A stretch of 64,000 nt of DNA from Larus michahellis. Lineage: Eukaryota > Chordata > Aves > Charadriiformes > Laridae. The notes beneath the pieces are model-generated. The model had not been told where the DNA came from and searched no databases. It saw only the letters and a program-made list of their open reading frames with translations. This document shows, piece after piece, positions 1-12,436 of this stretch (positions are counted from its first letter, which is position 1; each line of letters begins with the position of its first letter). The position numbers were made by a program, and so were the translations under genes. The stretch covers positions 71,582,642-71,646,641 of the forward strand of contig NC_133896.1 in assembly GCF_964199755.1 (NCBI RefSeq), read 5' to 3'.

Positions 1-354
1 ATGCTTTTGGCCACAGAGCATCATTTTATCACTTCCTGGAAAATGTTTATTCCAAGAGAGCTTTAAATGGCCCACATGTACACTCAACAACCTTCAGATT
101 GTTCTCCTGATACCAGCTTGCTGCTATGATTTCTGTGCACATAAAATAAAGGCTCTTTTTAATGTGCAGCCTACAGTCAGAACTTTATTTGATATTCTCC
201 AGAATTTAACGTTCCTTTAATTATGGATCATATAAGTTTACTTTTCTGCTTCTTTTAGACGCATAATCCGGTTAATTTTACATATCACCACTAAACCTTG
301 TTTTACACTTTTTAAACACTACAACTTATTGGTTTAACATTTTATTTGTAAAAT

Positions 355-375
355 TTTTATATATATATATATACA
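355..375. repeat. (TA)n microsatellite
   Basis: A short run of alternating T and A, about 9 units, followed by imperfect ATA repeats up to about 388. It is a simple repeat inside the AT-rich block at the window start. Confidence 0.8.
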
Positions 376-754
376 TATAGATATATTTAAAATGTGCCAT
401 TTTTATTATTGCTTAGTAAAATATGTCAAGTTTCTGCTGTAATTATTTCTTGGTCAGGTTGCAATGTCAGCGGTTACTGCCACACTTCTGTCAACATATA
501 CATCAATGTTAGTGGTTACTTTTTCTTAAATAAAATGGAGTGTAGGTATTTTGAGGTACTGGGCTTTTCCTTCGTTGGGTTAGGGTGTGTACAGCAATAA
601 GCAGGTTTTCAATCCCGTACTTAGTTTGTGTACAAATGTAATTATGTTCATTGTGTATATATTATACAATGAGCACATACGATGTAAGTATAAGAAGCCA
701 CTTATTATTGTTCAAATACGAATGTTCATAGCCCATTTCTTTTATATCGTATTA

Positions 755-760
755 AATAAA
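755..760 (+). terminator. candidate polyadenylation signal AATAAA
   Basis: A canonical AATAAA hexamer followed within about 30 bases by T- and GT-rich sequence (TGTTGATGTTCTT). This is the arrangement of a cleavage and polyadenylation site on the + strand. Usage is unproven, because this hexamer also occurs by chance in AT-rich DNA. Confidence 0.3.
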
Positions 761-2850
761 TGTTGATGTTCTTAAGGACTTGTATGGTTAGTATTTCTTC
801 CAGCAAACAGCTGTCACACTGTGTTCCACCTTTGATGTGGGGGATGCAACAGTTCTTATCTCATTGGCGACATCACCTGTCAACCAGCGTAGCAGTGACA
901 GACTCTTAAGAGATTCCAGTCTTCCTCTACGGGAAAGGATAAGGCTGCAACACAGGACAAAAAGACAACCTGAGACTGAGATGCAAGAAATACAGGTTCA
1001 GCTCCTGACTCTCCCAGGCTTGTACCAGGATGTTGGAATAATCACTTAGTCATTCTGTGCCTCCATTCCCTGCCTGTTCACTTGAGAGGGAATAGCCTGT
1101 CTTACTGGGGTGTGGTGAGTAGTAATTCAATATTTGCAAATGTTGAACGCCGCTTTCAGTGGGGTTAAGGAGAGAAGTATGATGATTCCTTGAGGCTTTG
1201 ACATCTGCAAAGCATCTTCCAGAAACTGAAAGAAAACCTGAAATAATTTGTCAAGTGTCATCGTACTACAGATGTTAGTAGCTTCATTTTTTTCATCTCA
1301 CGCAGCTGTCTCAATTTGCCTGAGACAAAAGAGGTTTAGAGAAGAACGATGAAAAATGAAGAGACTTAAGGGATAGCTTTTGAATGTAGGATGTAAAGCT
1401 AAGAAAACTTTTAAAGGTTCAAGCAACTGCTGTGTGCTTCGGTGCATGTGTGTGCCATCAGTAGTAAGGCAAGTTTCAGAAGAAGACTGCCAGCTCCTGT
1501 TGTGCTTTTTTATCATACAAATCGTATCCTGTTCAAGTTAATAGCGCTGTGTTAGAGACTATATAATTCATTGTGCTTTTCCATAGAGGAGCGCCTGAGA
1601 TTGACACGCAGTTTGAAATTAACTCTTTATCGTTGCCCCCCCCTAAGTAGGAGGTAGTTGCACTCTTCTGCCACTCCCAGCTCTGCTGCCAGCTCTTCTG
1701 GGGCTCCGCCACAAAGACACGGAGTATGCTGGCTGCCTACCTGTCATTTTGCCATTTTCTTTGAAAAGCGAAGAAATGGGAAGCAGTATTTAGCAGCAGA
1801 GCTTGGGGGGTCATAGTGAAAGAAATGGCTGAAGGGAAGAACATGAATCATGATGCAGGCAGACAGCATACAGCTGAAAGTTTGACCAAATAGCCTTTCT
1901 TCTTTTTTTGGAACAGTAGCCCCAAATTAGTGCATCCGTCCATCCAAAACATAGAGAAAGGAAGAGGAATGTGATTATTTTTTTATTTAATTTTTTTTTT
2001 TTTATTGCTCAAGCAGCTGAGGTTTAAGTTCAGTGGCACCACTGGAGCACCTGGGGCAAAGCAAATAGGACACACCCTGTCTCTCCCTAACCCTTCTGGA
2101 GAGAGCTATTCAGCTGTCCGGCTTTGCAATCTCTTTCTGTCCTCACTGCCAAGAAAAGAATCGCAACCAATCAAGGAAAGAATGACTAAGTGGTTTTTTG
2201 GGCGTTTATAGAGCTTGTCTGTGTTTAAAGCCGTTGCCAGTTTGGTATATCTGTCAAGTATGTGCAGTTTATACTGAAGCTGGGGGAGGGTGGGAGAATT
2301 AGCAAGTTTTTGCTGGTATAACTGTTGGCAGCGACAGCAAACGTAAATGATGCAGGAATGTAGTAATGCTCATAGACTATAATTTCACTTCCTGTGGGCA
2401 CTTGCAGCAAAGACTTGCGGTTTCATTGGGTGCTCTATTTTTTTTGTGTCTTATGGAAAAAATGTATGGCTTTGTGTTATCACAGAGCATCTACTGTCTC
2501 TTACCTCATCAGAGTAACACATCCCAGTGATCGTACTCCTGAGATAGAGAAATATCAGAATCCTGATATTGTCAGCCTTCAAACATCTATTTTAAGTTTG
2601 TATCAAGGATATTTTTATATTTCTGACTGATTGCTTTATTGGCTATTGCACTGACACTTGTATATATGGAACATGTGCTTTTTTTCAAAAGCAAGAGTCC
2701 TTAGGAATAATGCAACACATTCTCTACAGATGTTCATGCTTTTCAGAACCAATTACATCTATTTTTGTCTTTTGTTCACCATTTGCATTGTTCCAAGGCT
2801 ACTAGAGAATGTGATTCTTTTAAGTCCCTTAATAAAGTGACATTACTCAA

Positions 2851-5800
2851 AAAGTTATAGTTGGTGTCTTGGCAGTTTTTGTATGTCGTGGACTGGCTCA
2901 AAGAGAAAGACCTCACCAGGCAGTCGAAACCCAAAGCCTGTTTATATTATTACTGAGGGGGGAAAAGTAGTCTTCAGTTAATATTTCCTCATAAACATAT
3001 CTGTCGTAAAATTAATCAAATAAGGTTCTGTTTTCAGGAAATCGGAAAAATTTTAAACAGTTCATTTCTACCTAAATCACTTTAATTGGACAGTCTGGGA
3101 AAGAATTATTACCCACCCTGTTGGATCCGTTAGATGTAGTAACCAGGAGCGCATACATGAAAAACAGTAATGGATTATGCTGTTAGTAATAGATCTACTA
3201 AATTCTCTAGTTCTTGGACCGGTAGCGTAAGTTACATCCTGGTTGAGTAAAGCAGCAGAGTAGAAGATCTTTAATCAGTGGTGGTGCTGGGAAACTCTTA
3301 CCCCAAACTTTTCATTATATTGGAACAATTAGGTGGGGTGTGTTTTTTTTTTTTTCTTTTCTAATAAAATAAACCAGAAATAGTACTCATTCGGATCTCA
3401 GAAGTGGGTCATCATGTCTTTTCTGCACAATACTTTTTTGTCCCTGTGATCCTGGGTTTTGCTATACTTATTTTCTTAAGTTATTGAGGAGTAGTTTAAT
3501 CTTATTTCAGTTTGAATCCGCAGTTAAAATGTTATTTTCCATCCTTTGGAAAGTTGACATTTAAATGGACAATGAACAAATTGCCTATACCTGGCATTAA
3601 TAATGTATCCGAAACAACTTAGTTTAACTTTTTTAAGGATGCACATGAAGATAACAAAGCAACATCTGGCCTTCATTTCTTCTAAAGAACATTATATATA
3701 CTTGCTGTTATATCCTTGGAAATGTTTAGCTTGTCCATATGGGAACACTGAAGAAGCTGCTACAAAATAAAATGGAATATACTGGTGGCTGAAAGCAAAT
3801 GTCTGGCCCAAAATGAAGGCTAAAAGCAGCTGCTTTCTGAACTTGACACGCACAACTTGTTATCCAGCTGTTCCAGATGTGTCAGTATTCAAATGTTACT
3901 TGTGGAATGAAGTTTTTGTGCATTTTTTGGTGATGTTTCTTCATTCGGTCGTATGCCAAAGAAAATGTTTTTTAAGGTCTGTCTAAACATTATCTGGCTG
4001 TTGTTGTGAAACTGCAAGCAACTCTTAATTGTAGCTATGGGTAAGTAACATCACCACAGTGGTTGCTAATTGGCTCATGTGGCAGTTTTAGTGTGGATGT
4101 GTTTAAGAACACTTATTTAGGCTGGGTTAGGTTCTGTTAGGAATAAAAGAAAAAGCTGTAAGCAAATGGTGCTGTTTCCAGCGGACTGCTGTAGAGTACA
4201 TCGGGACAAAAACAGATGTGATCTCATTAACTTCTTTATTGCTGAAACCAAACCTAAAATAAGGAATTAATTTTTTGTCAAATTCTATCCAGATCCCTGT
4301 TCTATGGAACAGGAATACTTCAAAGAATTTCAGACTAAAAATGGAAACACCCTCTTCCTCTTTTGAAGGTGAAATGAGTACTGTTTGGTTTTTTTTTTAA
4401 AAAAAGAAAAAAAAAAAAAGGCAGCAGACCCCCGCAGGTTTAACTTTATACGTAGAAGAAGCAAGATTTTCTTATGGCCTAGAGAATTGGTCAGGGAAAA
4501 CTTTCAGAAAAATACCTGATCCTCATCTGTTGTCATCTGGTAGTTTTCCTGAGTCTCACAGTGAAGTGGCTGGCACCATCCAGGATTCTCTTCTGCATCT
4601 TTAAATCCGCTCCAGCCCCAATGTGTAAAATATTCTGCATTCCTTGTATGGAGAAAAAAGTGCTTTATCCGCACAGCAGCTGTCTGTGCCTACATAAGCG
4701 GCTGAATCCAGGCCACCAGTTTCTTGCTTGAAATCCCTAAAAACCGCAGGTGCTTAGCATCTTGAAAGATCGAGCTCAAAGTATATTGCGTGAGGCACCC
4801 AGCATTTCAAAGTAACTTGCATATGAATCTCCCTTATTTTCAGCAATAGAGTCTATTTAGAAGAAAAAAAAATTAATTTTTTTCAAAGTACCAGTCATAT
4901 TGTCAGGAATCAAATAATTAATAGGTACAAACGAATATATAATAATTTATTTGAGAAAATTGTCATTAATTGACAAGAGTATGTTTCAAAGCGATTGAAA
5001 AGCAGCTGTAAAATTCAGCAACTCTCAACTCATAAAAGTCACCTCTTCACAATATGAATTTCTGCTGAGTCTTGACACTGATTACAGGTGTATTCGACCG
5101 CTGTGTATTGTGCAACTTCCTTCTTGGTAAAATCCCAAGGCAGCAAGAACGTGGAGGCTGCTTCATATGTTTTAGCTTTAAAGATTAATGATTTTTTTTT
5201 TTTTAATATTTTCATGCTCATCCACCAGTCTTGGAAACAGACGATAATGGCAATTGCCTTTATGCTTTTTATACACTGAAATGCTCATATCTAGACAGAT
5301 AGAAAGAAAAAAAAAAACAAAAAACACAACTTTCTGATTAATGTTTTCTCTTATTTGTGACTGCTGCTGTGCGTTTGATTTTGTGTTTGATTTCTGGCTG
5401 CCTGGAGACTGTCTGAGGGAGTTTACGCATGCAAGGGCTGGTACTGCAGAGAAGCCAACTTGTGTACGAGTGAGGATTAGCTGAAGGTGTCATTTCGTGA
5501 GCTGGGAGACTGCCTGGAAACCTGGGATTGTTTGATCTCAAGCACCTTTGAATAACATTTCTGGCTGTTTTCTAACCCTATGTCAGCATACCTATAATAC
5601 TTTGTATCTACTGTTTCTAGTATATTTTGCCTACAAATAATAAATATTTTTAATAAAGACAAAGTGCCTAGATAATGTGTGAGATCCTGATCGCTATTTA
5701 CGAGGTAGCAGTTACTAATTAAAGAACGAGCCTCTCAACCATTTAGGAGATTGTGTTAGTGAAGAGGAATTGGTTAATACTCAAAGGAATTGCAACATTG

Positions 5801-8800
5801 GGAAAACCATACTTGCTTATATCATCTGATTGTTTGGAATATGGGGGGATAACTAGTCTAAACTCACTGCATTTTATTTTAAAACTTTTATTTCATTGTC
5901 TTAAAGCTATACCATTCTGTGTGATCAGCTAAATACAACCTAGCTAAGCTCCTCTTCATTTCTGTTATCCAGAATTTAGGACAAGGAGGAACAGAGGTTG
6001 TGACATTTTGATCATTTTTGCCTCATTAAAATCTTGTGGACCCCAAGGAGCACAGTTAGGTCATGTTTGTCAAAGGTAGGAGTCGAAAACTTTGCTTTGA
6101 GTCATGCCTGTTTCAGAGGAGTGCTCTGCACGAATTACCATACAGCTTTCCCTGTCTGTCTGGTTCCAGGCTAGAGCACTCCAGTTATTTCACCTTTGAA
6201 CAGAATCCCAAACTTTCACAACGTTTTCAGGCAATTAATCATAGGCAGTCTGTGAAGTCTAAGATCTCTTTACAGCTGAAGGCTCTAAACTATTAGGAGG
6301 ATGACTGTCTACAGGAGTGAATCCCGGTTAAAGCCTAAGCACTCCAGACTTTCTAGGCAGTTTCCAAACCCTTGCATGCTGTAACTGCATCTTTGTCTGA
6401 ATGCAGCAAACTGGATTGCTGTTCAGTTGGTCAGACGGCCTCCTCCAACTGTTGAGGAGCTGTTGATTTTAAGGATGCCCAGCAGGCTGGATTTGTGTTT
6501 CGAAAAGCGCTGCTAGCAATCGATACTACTGCAATAGGAGGCTTTCCCTCCCGCGACCCTCCCTTTTTCCTGCAGCTGTTGTGCAAGTAGGCACGGACAG
6601 ACTGGTTTGCGCTGTAAAAACAGTGTTATTACCTATTGGCCTTGATGCAAAAGCAGCCAGTCTAATCTATCTTCCTGTATCTGCATGGGGAAGATAAGTT
6701 GTGTTAACAGGGGAAGCAGAAGATGAAGGGCACGTGCGTTATCAGTCCAAGTTCAAGTACTTCCCCGGAAGGACCCCAGAAGAACAAAGTTAGCCTTGCT
6801 GCAGCTGCTGCTGCTGCTGCCGCCACCGCTTTCCCACTTCAGCTTTCCTCCTTTTTCCTCTCTGCCTGTGCTTTTGTCCCCATGGCGTGGTTGCCATTGT
6901 ATAGTAGTTTTAAGGGATGAAAGCAAATGATTGCTGATGGGTGACATGATAGCGCTTTAAATGGGAATGCAGATTGGTTCCAATACCAAGCAATATAGTA
7001 ACACGGACAAAGCAAGTGGCGGCAGCACAATAGGCTTAGAATGATTGCCATAAGCATAAGTGACTGACAAAAGAATCTGTGATATACAAATACCAATATG
7101 TGTTTTAAAAAAAAACAACGCTGATGTTAAAATGTCCAGAACTGTCCAAAAACTGTGTAACTTGCAAGCTGTCCAGATGCAGCACAGACTGCAGCTGACC
7201 TGTCATCTTAGTAATATTTAGTATCCCGTTCTCTTTTGACTTTCTGGGAATCTGGGTGCTGAGCACGCGCAGGAAATCGGGGATTACAAACTTGTCTGAA
7301 CTTTTCACTGCCAGACATTAACATGCGGATGCAGCAGCCCGTATGTAAATGATGTTATCTGAGCTGCTTTATGCATGTGTTTCCAGGATAAGAAAGGAGA
7401 TTACTTCATTGTGTGAACTAATTACCTGTGAAGAAAAAATTAGAGCCTTTTTAATGTTAATGCCAGGCTGTATTTTTATTAACCTTCATACTCAATGATC
7501 CAGTGTTGTGTGTTTATTGTGTATTTTCAAATATTAAAGACTTGATCCTTTAACCTAAATGAAAGAAGTTCTTGATGTGACTTTGCATAAACAGGTTTCT
7601 TTGCAAGGTTGGAGACACATCTCAGAGCCTTCTTTGCCCATAAAATGGGGTTGCTTCACCATCCATAAAGACAAAGTGACTTTTAAGTGTCATGCTTAAT
7701 CATGCACAGCAACAATTAAAGATACAAAGTGGGCAATTGTATTAAACGGGAACTACAGGACAAATTACTGCAGAACAGAGACAGTATGTTCTTGGCCTAA
7801 TCTGGAGTTGCATACAACCAGGGCAACAGGGTTCATGTTCATACAGCAGACCTGAGCCCAGATGGGAACAGCCCATTTGGCTTCAGGTTGACAGCTTGTA
7901 TGATTAAAAGTTAAACATGTTCATACTGCAAACGTTATGATACAAGAGAGAATTTGTGCAAGAGCCTGATCTCTTGTGGTTACTACATCTCAGCCGAAAT
8001 TCAGCGTGTTGCTTATTAATACTATAATTAGATAAGGGAGGAGGGGAGTACCTCTCAAATATTTCATGTTTTACTATTTGTATAGCTTTTAAACCAGCAT
8101 TTATTTTGTCATACTTTTTAAAGCATGATATGAGTTGCTGAGGTTTGCGTGTGTATTTTACTATAGAGCATAAGCTGATGATAGTATGTTGCATGTAATG
8201 GAAATGAATATTCATGCAATATGCCAAAAGAAGTTACTACAGTACAGGTAGGTGGTGGACTGAGATCACCTAGTGCAATAAAAGACAGTCCAAAAATCTG
8301 ACTGTATTAGTATGAAAAAGACCTCCAAAATGCAAGCTAGAATAACAAAACTGAAAAACAAGCAGCCATTGGTCCAGCACTTAATTTACGTGAAAATAAT
8401 CAAGGGTGGTGGAGGAAATTTTTTTTTTCCTGTAAAGTCCATTTTAAACAGGCTGCATTGCTACCTCTTTACACGGAGCTTGTGGTTGTGAAACTGGGAA
8501 GTGAACGTGGCTGATGAACATCTGCGTAAGATCAGGTCCTCAAGGTAGCAGGGAGCACAGAGACCATGGCCTGAAGTGGTGCCAAAGGATCTTCCTGGAA
8601 GACACAAGGCAGAAGTAGGTCATCGCTCTCTACAGAGCTGATACCTTAACACGTGTCAGTGCCCGAGTTACACTTCTATAATACGTGCCTCTCTGTTGTA
8701 CCTTTCATGCCACTAGCACAACTTAAATCACACAGTTTTCTCAACTTAGAGTCACCAGCTTTATATGAAGACACGTAGGCATGAATTGCTGTAAGATGCA

Positions 8801-11800
8801 CCACATTTAAAATTAGATCTTTTTCACCTTGTTCCAAAGTGTTATAATAAAAATGTTTCCTGTATTTTCCAGGCTTTAAGTAGCTGAATCCACTTTTCAC
8901 CAAGATGAAACAAATACTTAGCATTGCCAAACCCAGCTAGAAATTCAACCGTAAAGATGATGGTTCTGATAAATTACCTAGTTAAAGGTCATATAAAGCC
9001 AAACTGCTGCCATTTGTCCTGATAGTAGGCCTCTGTAGCAACAGCTTGCTAAGAATTTATAGTGCCATATTTTCCTACTACATTTTAAGTAGTATAGTAG
9101 GTTGTTTTGAGCTGCCTAGGAAAAGTACTGGACAGTATTTGTTTCTGGAATACGGTTTAACTGTGTCACTAGGCAAAAATTATTAAGCACGTAATAAATG
9201 TTCATCTTTACTGAAAAAAGAAAAGTAGTTTTAAAAGACTGAATAGAATCAAAAGTGTTATGTGATTAAAAACTAGGCCCATCTCTATTGAGAACACTGC
9301 ATGTGTGTGTATAACAGCAGCTTTACCAGAAGAGTTCAATGACAGACAACTACACCTCAGAGCAATCCTGGGAAAGAGACTCAATTACGCACATCCACAT
9401 GGTTAAATTGCTGCATAAAAAAAATGATAAAATGGTTTGCCTGCTCTTATACAGCCAGTTGCTTTGGAGAATCTGTGAGCAACAGAGCTGGGAATAGACT
9501 TCAGGAGAAGAGAATCACTGCTTTGCCTATTAGAAGACGTGCAGCGTATCTGTAGGGCATGTCATTGGGGCATTAAGCTAATTTAGGATTTAGGTCTCCA
9601 AATTCTGCAATATAGCCTAGGCTTCCTGAGAGAGGGACCCTCTGAACTATTTAAATTCTGAGTTACGGAAGGGTCATGGTGCCACTCAGACTCTCCTGTG
9701 TGATACGTGCTGAGTCCCCACCTCCTAGCAGCCATCCTTCCATAGGCCAACAATATCAGGTTTTGCTATGAGTTCCTCAAAACTCCTTGGTTCCCTAGCT
9801 CCCGGGCTGAGTTTGACATTCTGGCCCCGCTGAGGTCAATGGGAATTTTGCAATCAATACCGGAGAGGCCAAAGTTTCAGACAAGGCTTGTAGAGTTCAT
9901 CTGAGTTCAGTGATCATCTCTGATCATTGAATTTGCAATAAAGGTGGCTGTGGCGAGATTGAGTGTAACACGCTCGATCTCAGTTTCCGTTCCATTAGTG
10001 GTAATCGGCAGGCGCATAATGCAAGTTTACAAATGTTCATGTTTATATTTCCCAGTGCTTCAAATAAACAGTATTGGAACTAAATCGACATGTGCATAGT
10101 CAAAACGACCTTACTTTCTCCTTCCTTGTTTACATTATGGGGTACTCATCCATGCAGCAACCATTTTCAGTCATTTAGGTAAAATAAAAGCTTCCCCGTG
10201 AATGGAATAGTCTCATAGGACCCCCAAAACTGATGCTCGTGGTGATTACAGTGGGGCAGTTAGCATGGACAGCAGGTTGCCTAACTGCAGCATGAAAGAC
10301 AATGCATTTCCTTGCAATGGAATGGCCAGAGTTGACCAGACTTGAAGAGTATGACCCCAAGCGGCTGATCCAGAAATCCTCTCATGCTCTTGCCCCAAAG
10401 CTGCCATGCAAACAACAAAACAACACAGCACACAGACATGCTGGCCCATAACACCGAGATAACAGGAGTGGCAGCTTTTACATTGATGGGGTTGGGTTGC
10501 AGAACGTGCTGGTATTTGTACAGGTTTTCTACAGATTACTGCTGCCTTCTACATGACACTTTTGTTGCCAGGGTGGGGCAAAAGGGAGAACAGGAAGCCT
10601 AGGCGCTGCCCCTGATAAACCAGATAGATGAACAGAACGTGTGGGGGGTATTGAAGGGGCAGGAGGCGGGCAGGACAGTTTCCATTTTTGCCAGATTGCG
10701 ACTATATTCCAGCTTCAGAGGGCAAGAGCGGGGAATTTTGCAGAGTAAAACCAGGGAGATTTGACAAGCAGGCATTCCCCTGGCGCTGTTGTCAGTATGC
10801 AGACAGGCAGCACAGTTCCTTTGGCACAGAATTGCCGCAGTGAGCTGATGAAGACCTTTTCAGTCCCGGGGCTTCCCAGTGCTGTCATGACAACAGCTAC
10901 TTTCTCGGTCCTGCTGAAACCCCTTTTCACATTCAGTGAATGCCGTGCACAGAAAAGTAGGTTGTTCTCATCAATCTCCCTCTCTCTCTCAGATTTGGTT
11001 GATTGAGAATCGGGAGGGACACTGTGCTTCTATGAACTTGGCGTATTTTCCATGAACATGACGGATCCTTGATCTTGTAGGAAAGGTTTGAAGAGTTATG
11101 AATTGGAAACGTCATTTTAATAGCTCAGAAGACAAATACGCTATCTGTAATAAATATTTGTTGTTAGCGGCAAACAATGATAAAGTCATCCTGCTGGTTT
11201 TGTAATTGTTAAATTAGTTTTGATTACTTTGAGTATGACTTTTGCTGTTCAGTGAATACCATAATAATGGAAAGGCTAGTTTTTGCATACAAATCTGAAC
11301 TTTTCTGAAACTCAGGTGTTTGCTCATGCTCAAGCCTACTAAATAATAATTTCTTTTTAAATACACGAATGCTGCATATCTCTAGCTATTTGATAAACAT
11401 TCCATGATCTGAATTTTTCTTGTAACATAAGCAGAGCAGTGGGGGGAAAAGAGGAATCGTCCAGCTGTTAAGGTTTTGGGAAATCTGGACTTTGACACCT
11501 TCTCCGTGACAGTATCTTGTCCAAGGCTGACCAGACTGTGTGATAAATGCCTCTCTTAAGGATATCATGTGTCCCTTAACTCTCTAGCACACCAAGATCT
11601 CGCAGTCATGGAAAATATGTAATCTTAGTTGCTTGTCACTTTTAATCTCACGGGATTTAGCAGGACCCTAAATTTGTCATACACATGGTAATTCTGAATG
11701 TGGTCATTAGTCTTTCAGGCTGCATCTAAACCTGTCTGCAGGGACTAACTCACTTGGTCCCAGCCATGCAGCTCAGCTCAGCTTCTGTGGCTCCTGACTA

Positions 11801-11993
11801 GGCCTCCCTTCTCATCTTTAGAAATCATGGTAGAAGGCATGACTGGTGTGAACATGGTTTTCGTCCCCATGTGAAGCTGGGGCAAAGCCAGGGTATGAGG
11901 TTATATCTGAGAACTCAGAAAAATATTTACTGTTTTTGGAGATTGGATGATGCCCGTGTCTTTGTATAACATGGGAATAATATGTCAACTTTA
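2851..11993. other. intergenic sequence, no gene recognised
   Basis: No exon, RNA gene or young transposon could be recognised. The open frames here are short (mostly under 110 codons), without a recognisable domain. The stretch contains A/T homopolymers, for example T-then-A runs at about 4390-4420, and a short CTG/CAG tract near 6800-6825. A degenerate motif near 9820-9850 resembles an old amniote interspersed repeat. Confidence 0.6.
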
Positions 11994-12436
11994 CAGAATC
12001 ACAGAATAGATGACGCTGGAAGATACCTCTGAAGATCATCGGGTCCGACCTCCTGCTCAAAGCAGCATCAGCTAGAACAGGCTGCTCAGGACCATGTCCG
12101 GGTGTGAATATCTTCAGGAACGGCAACGTCACAATCTCTCTGGGCAAACTCTTCCACTGCTTGACAGCCCTCATTGTGAAAAAGTTTTTTCTTATGTTTA
12201 AATAGAATGTTCTGTGTTTCAGTTTGTGGCCACTGCCTCTTGCCCTTCACCAGATACCACTGAGAAGAGTCTAGCTCCATCTTCTTTGCTTCCCCGCCTC
12301 AGTTATTTATACACGTCGATAAGATCTCCCCGAGCCTTCACTTCTCTGGGCTGAACAGTCCCAGCTCTCAGCCACTCCTCATCTGACACGCTGCCCTCCC
12401 TTAATTATCTTCAGGGCCCCTTGCTGGGCCCACCAC
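11994..12436 (-). mobile_element. CR1 LINE, 5'-truncated 3' end
   Basis: On the + strand the block begins with ACAGAATCACAGAATAG. It continues through degenerate text matching the reverse complement of the CR1 3' region: the phrases for 'cctctgaagatcatc', 'gacctcctgctcaaagcag', 'cttccactgcttgacagcc', 'gataagatctccccgagcc' and 'cttcagggccccttgctgg' are all there in order. The element is therefore on the minus strand, with its 3' terminus at the low coordinate. It is about 440 bp, 5'-truncated in the usual CR1 manner, and codes for nothing. Open frames crossing it are chance frames. The element supports an avian or other sauropsid source. Confidence 0.88.

Larger units (their letters stand above)
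1..2850 (+). other. AT-rich intergenic sequence, possible 3' UTR of an upstream gene
   Basis: No coding exon is visible. The stretch is AT-rich and carries several canonical AATAAA hexamers, at 145-150, 529-534, 755-760 and 2831-2836. The one at 2831 is followed by GT-rich sequence typical of a poly(A) site. In vertebrates the gene upstream of AEBP2 on the same strand is, from memory, PLEKHA5, so this could be the end of its terminal exon. That assignment is inference from gene order, because no coding sequence reaches the window. It could equally be plain intergenic DNA. Confidence 0.3.
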
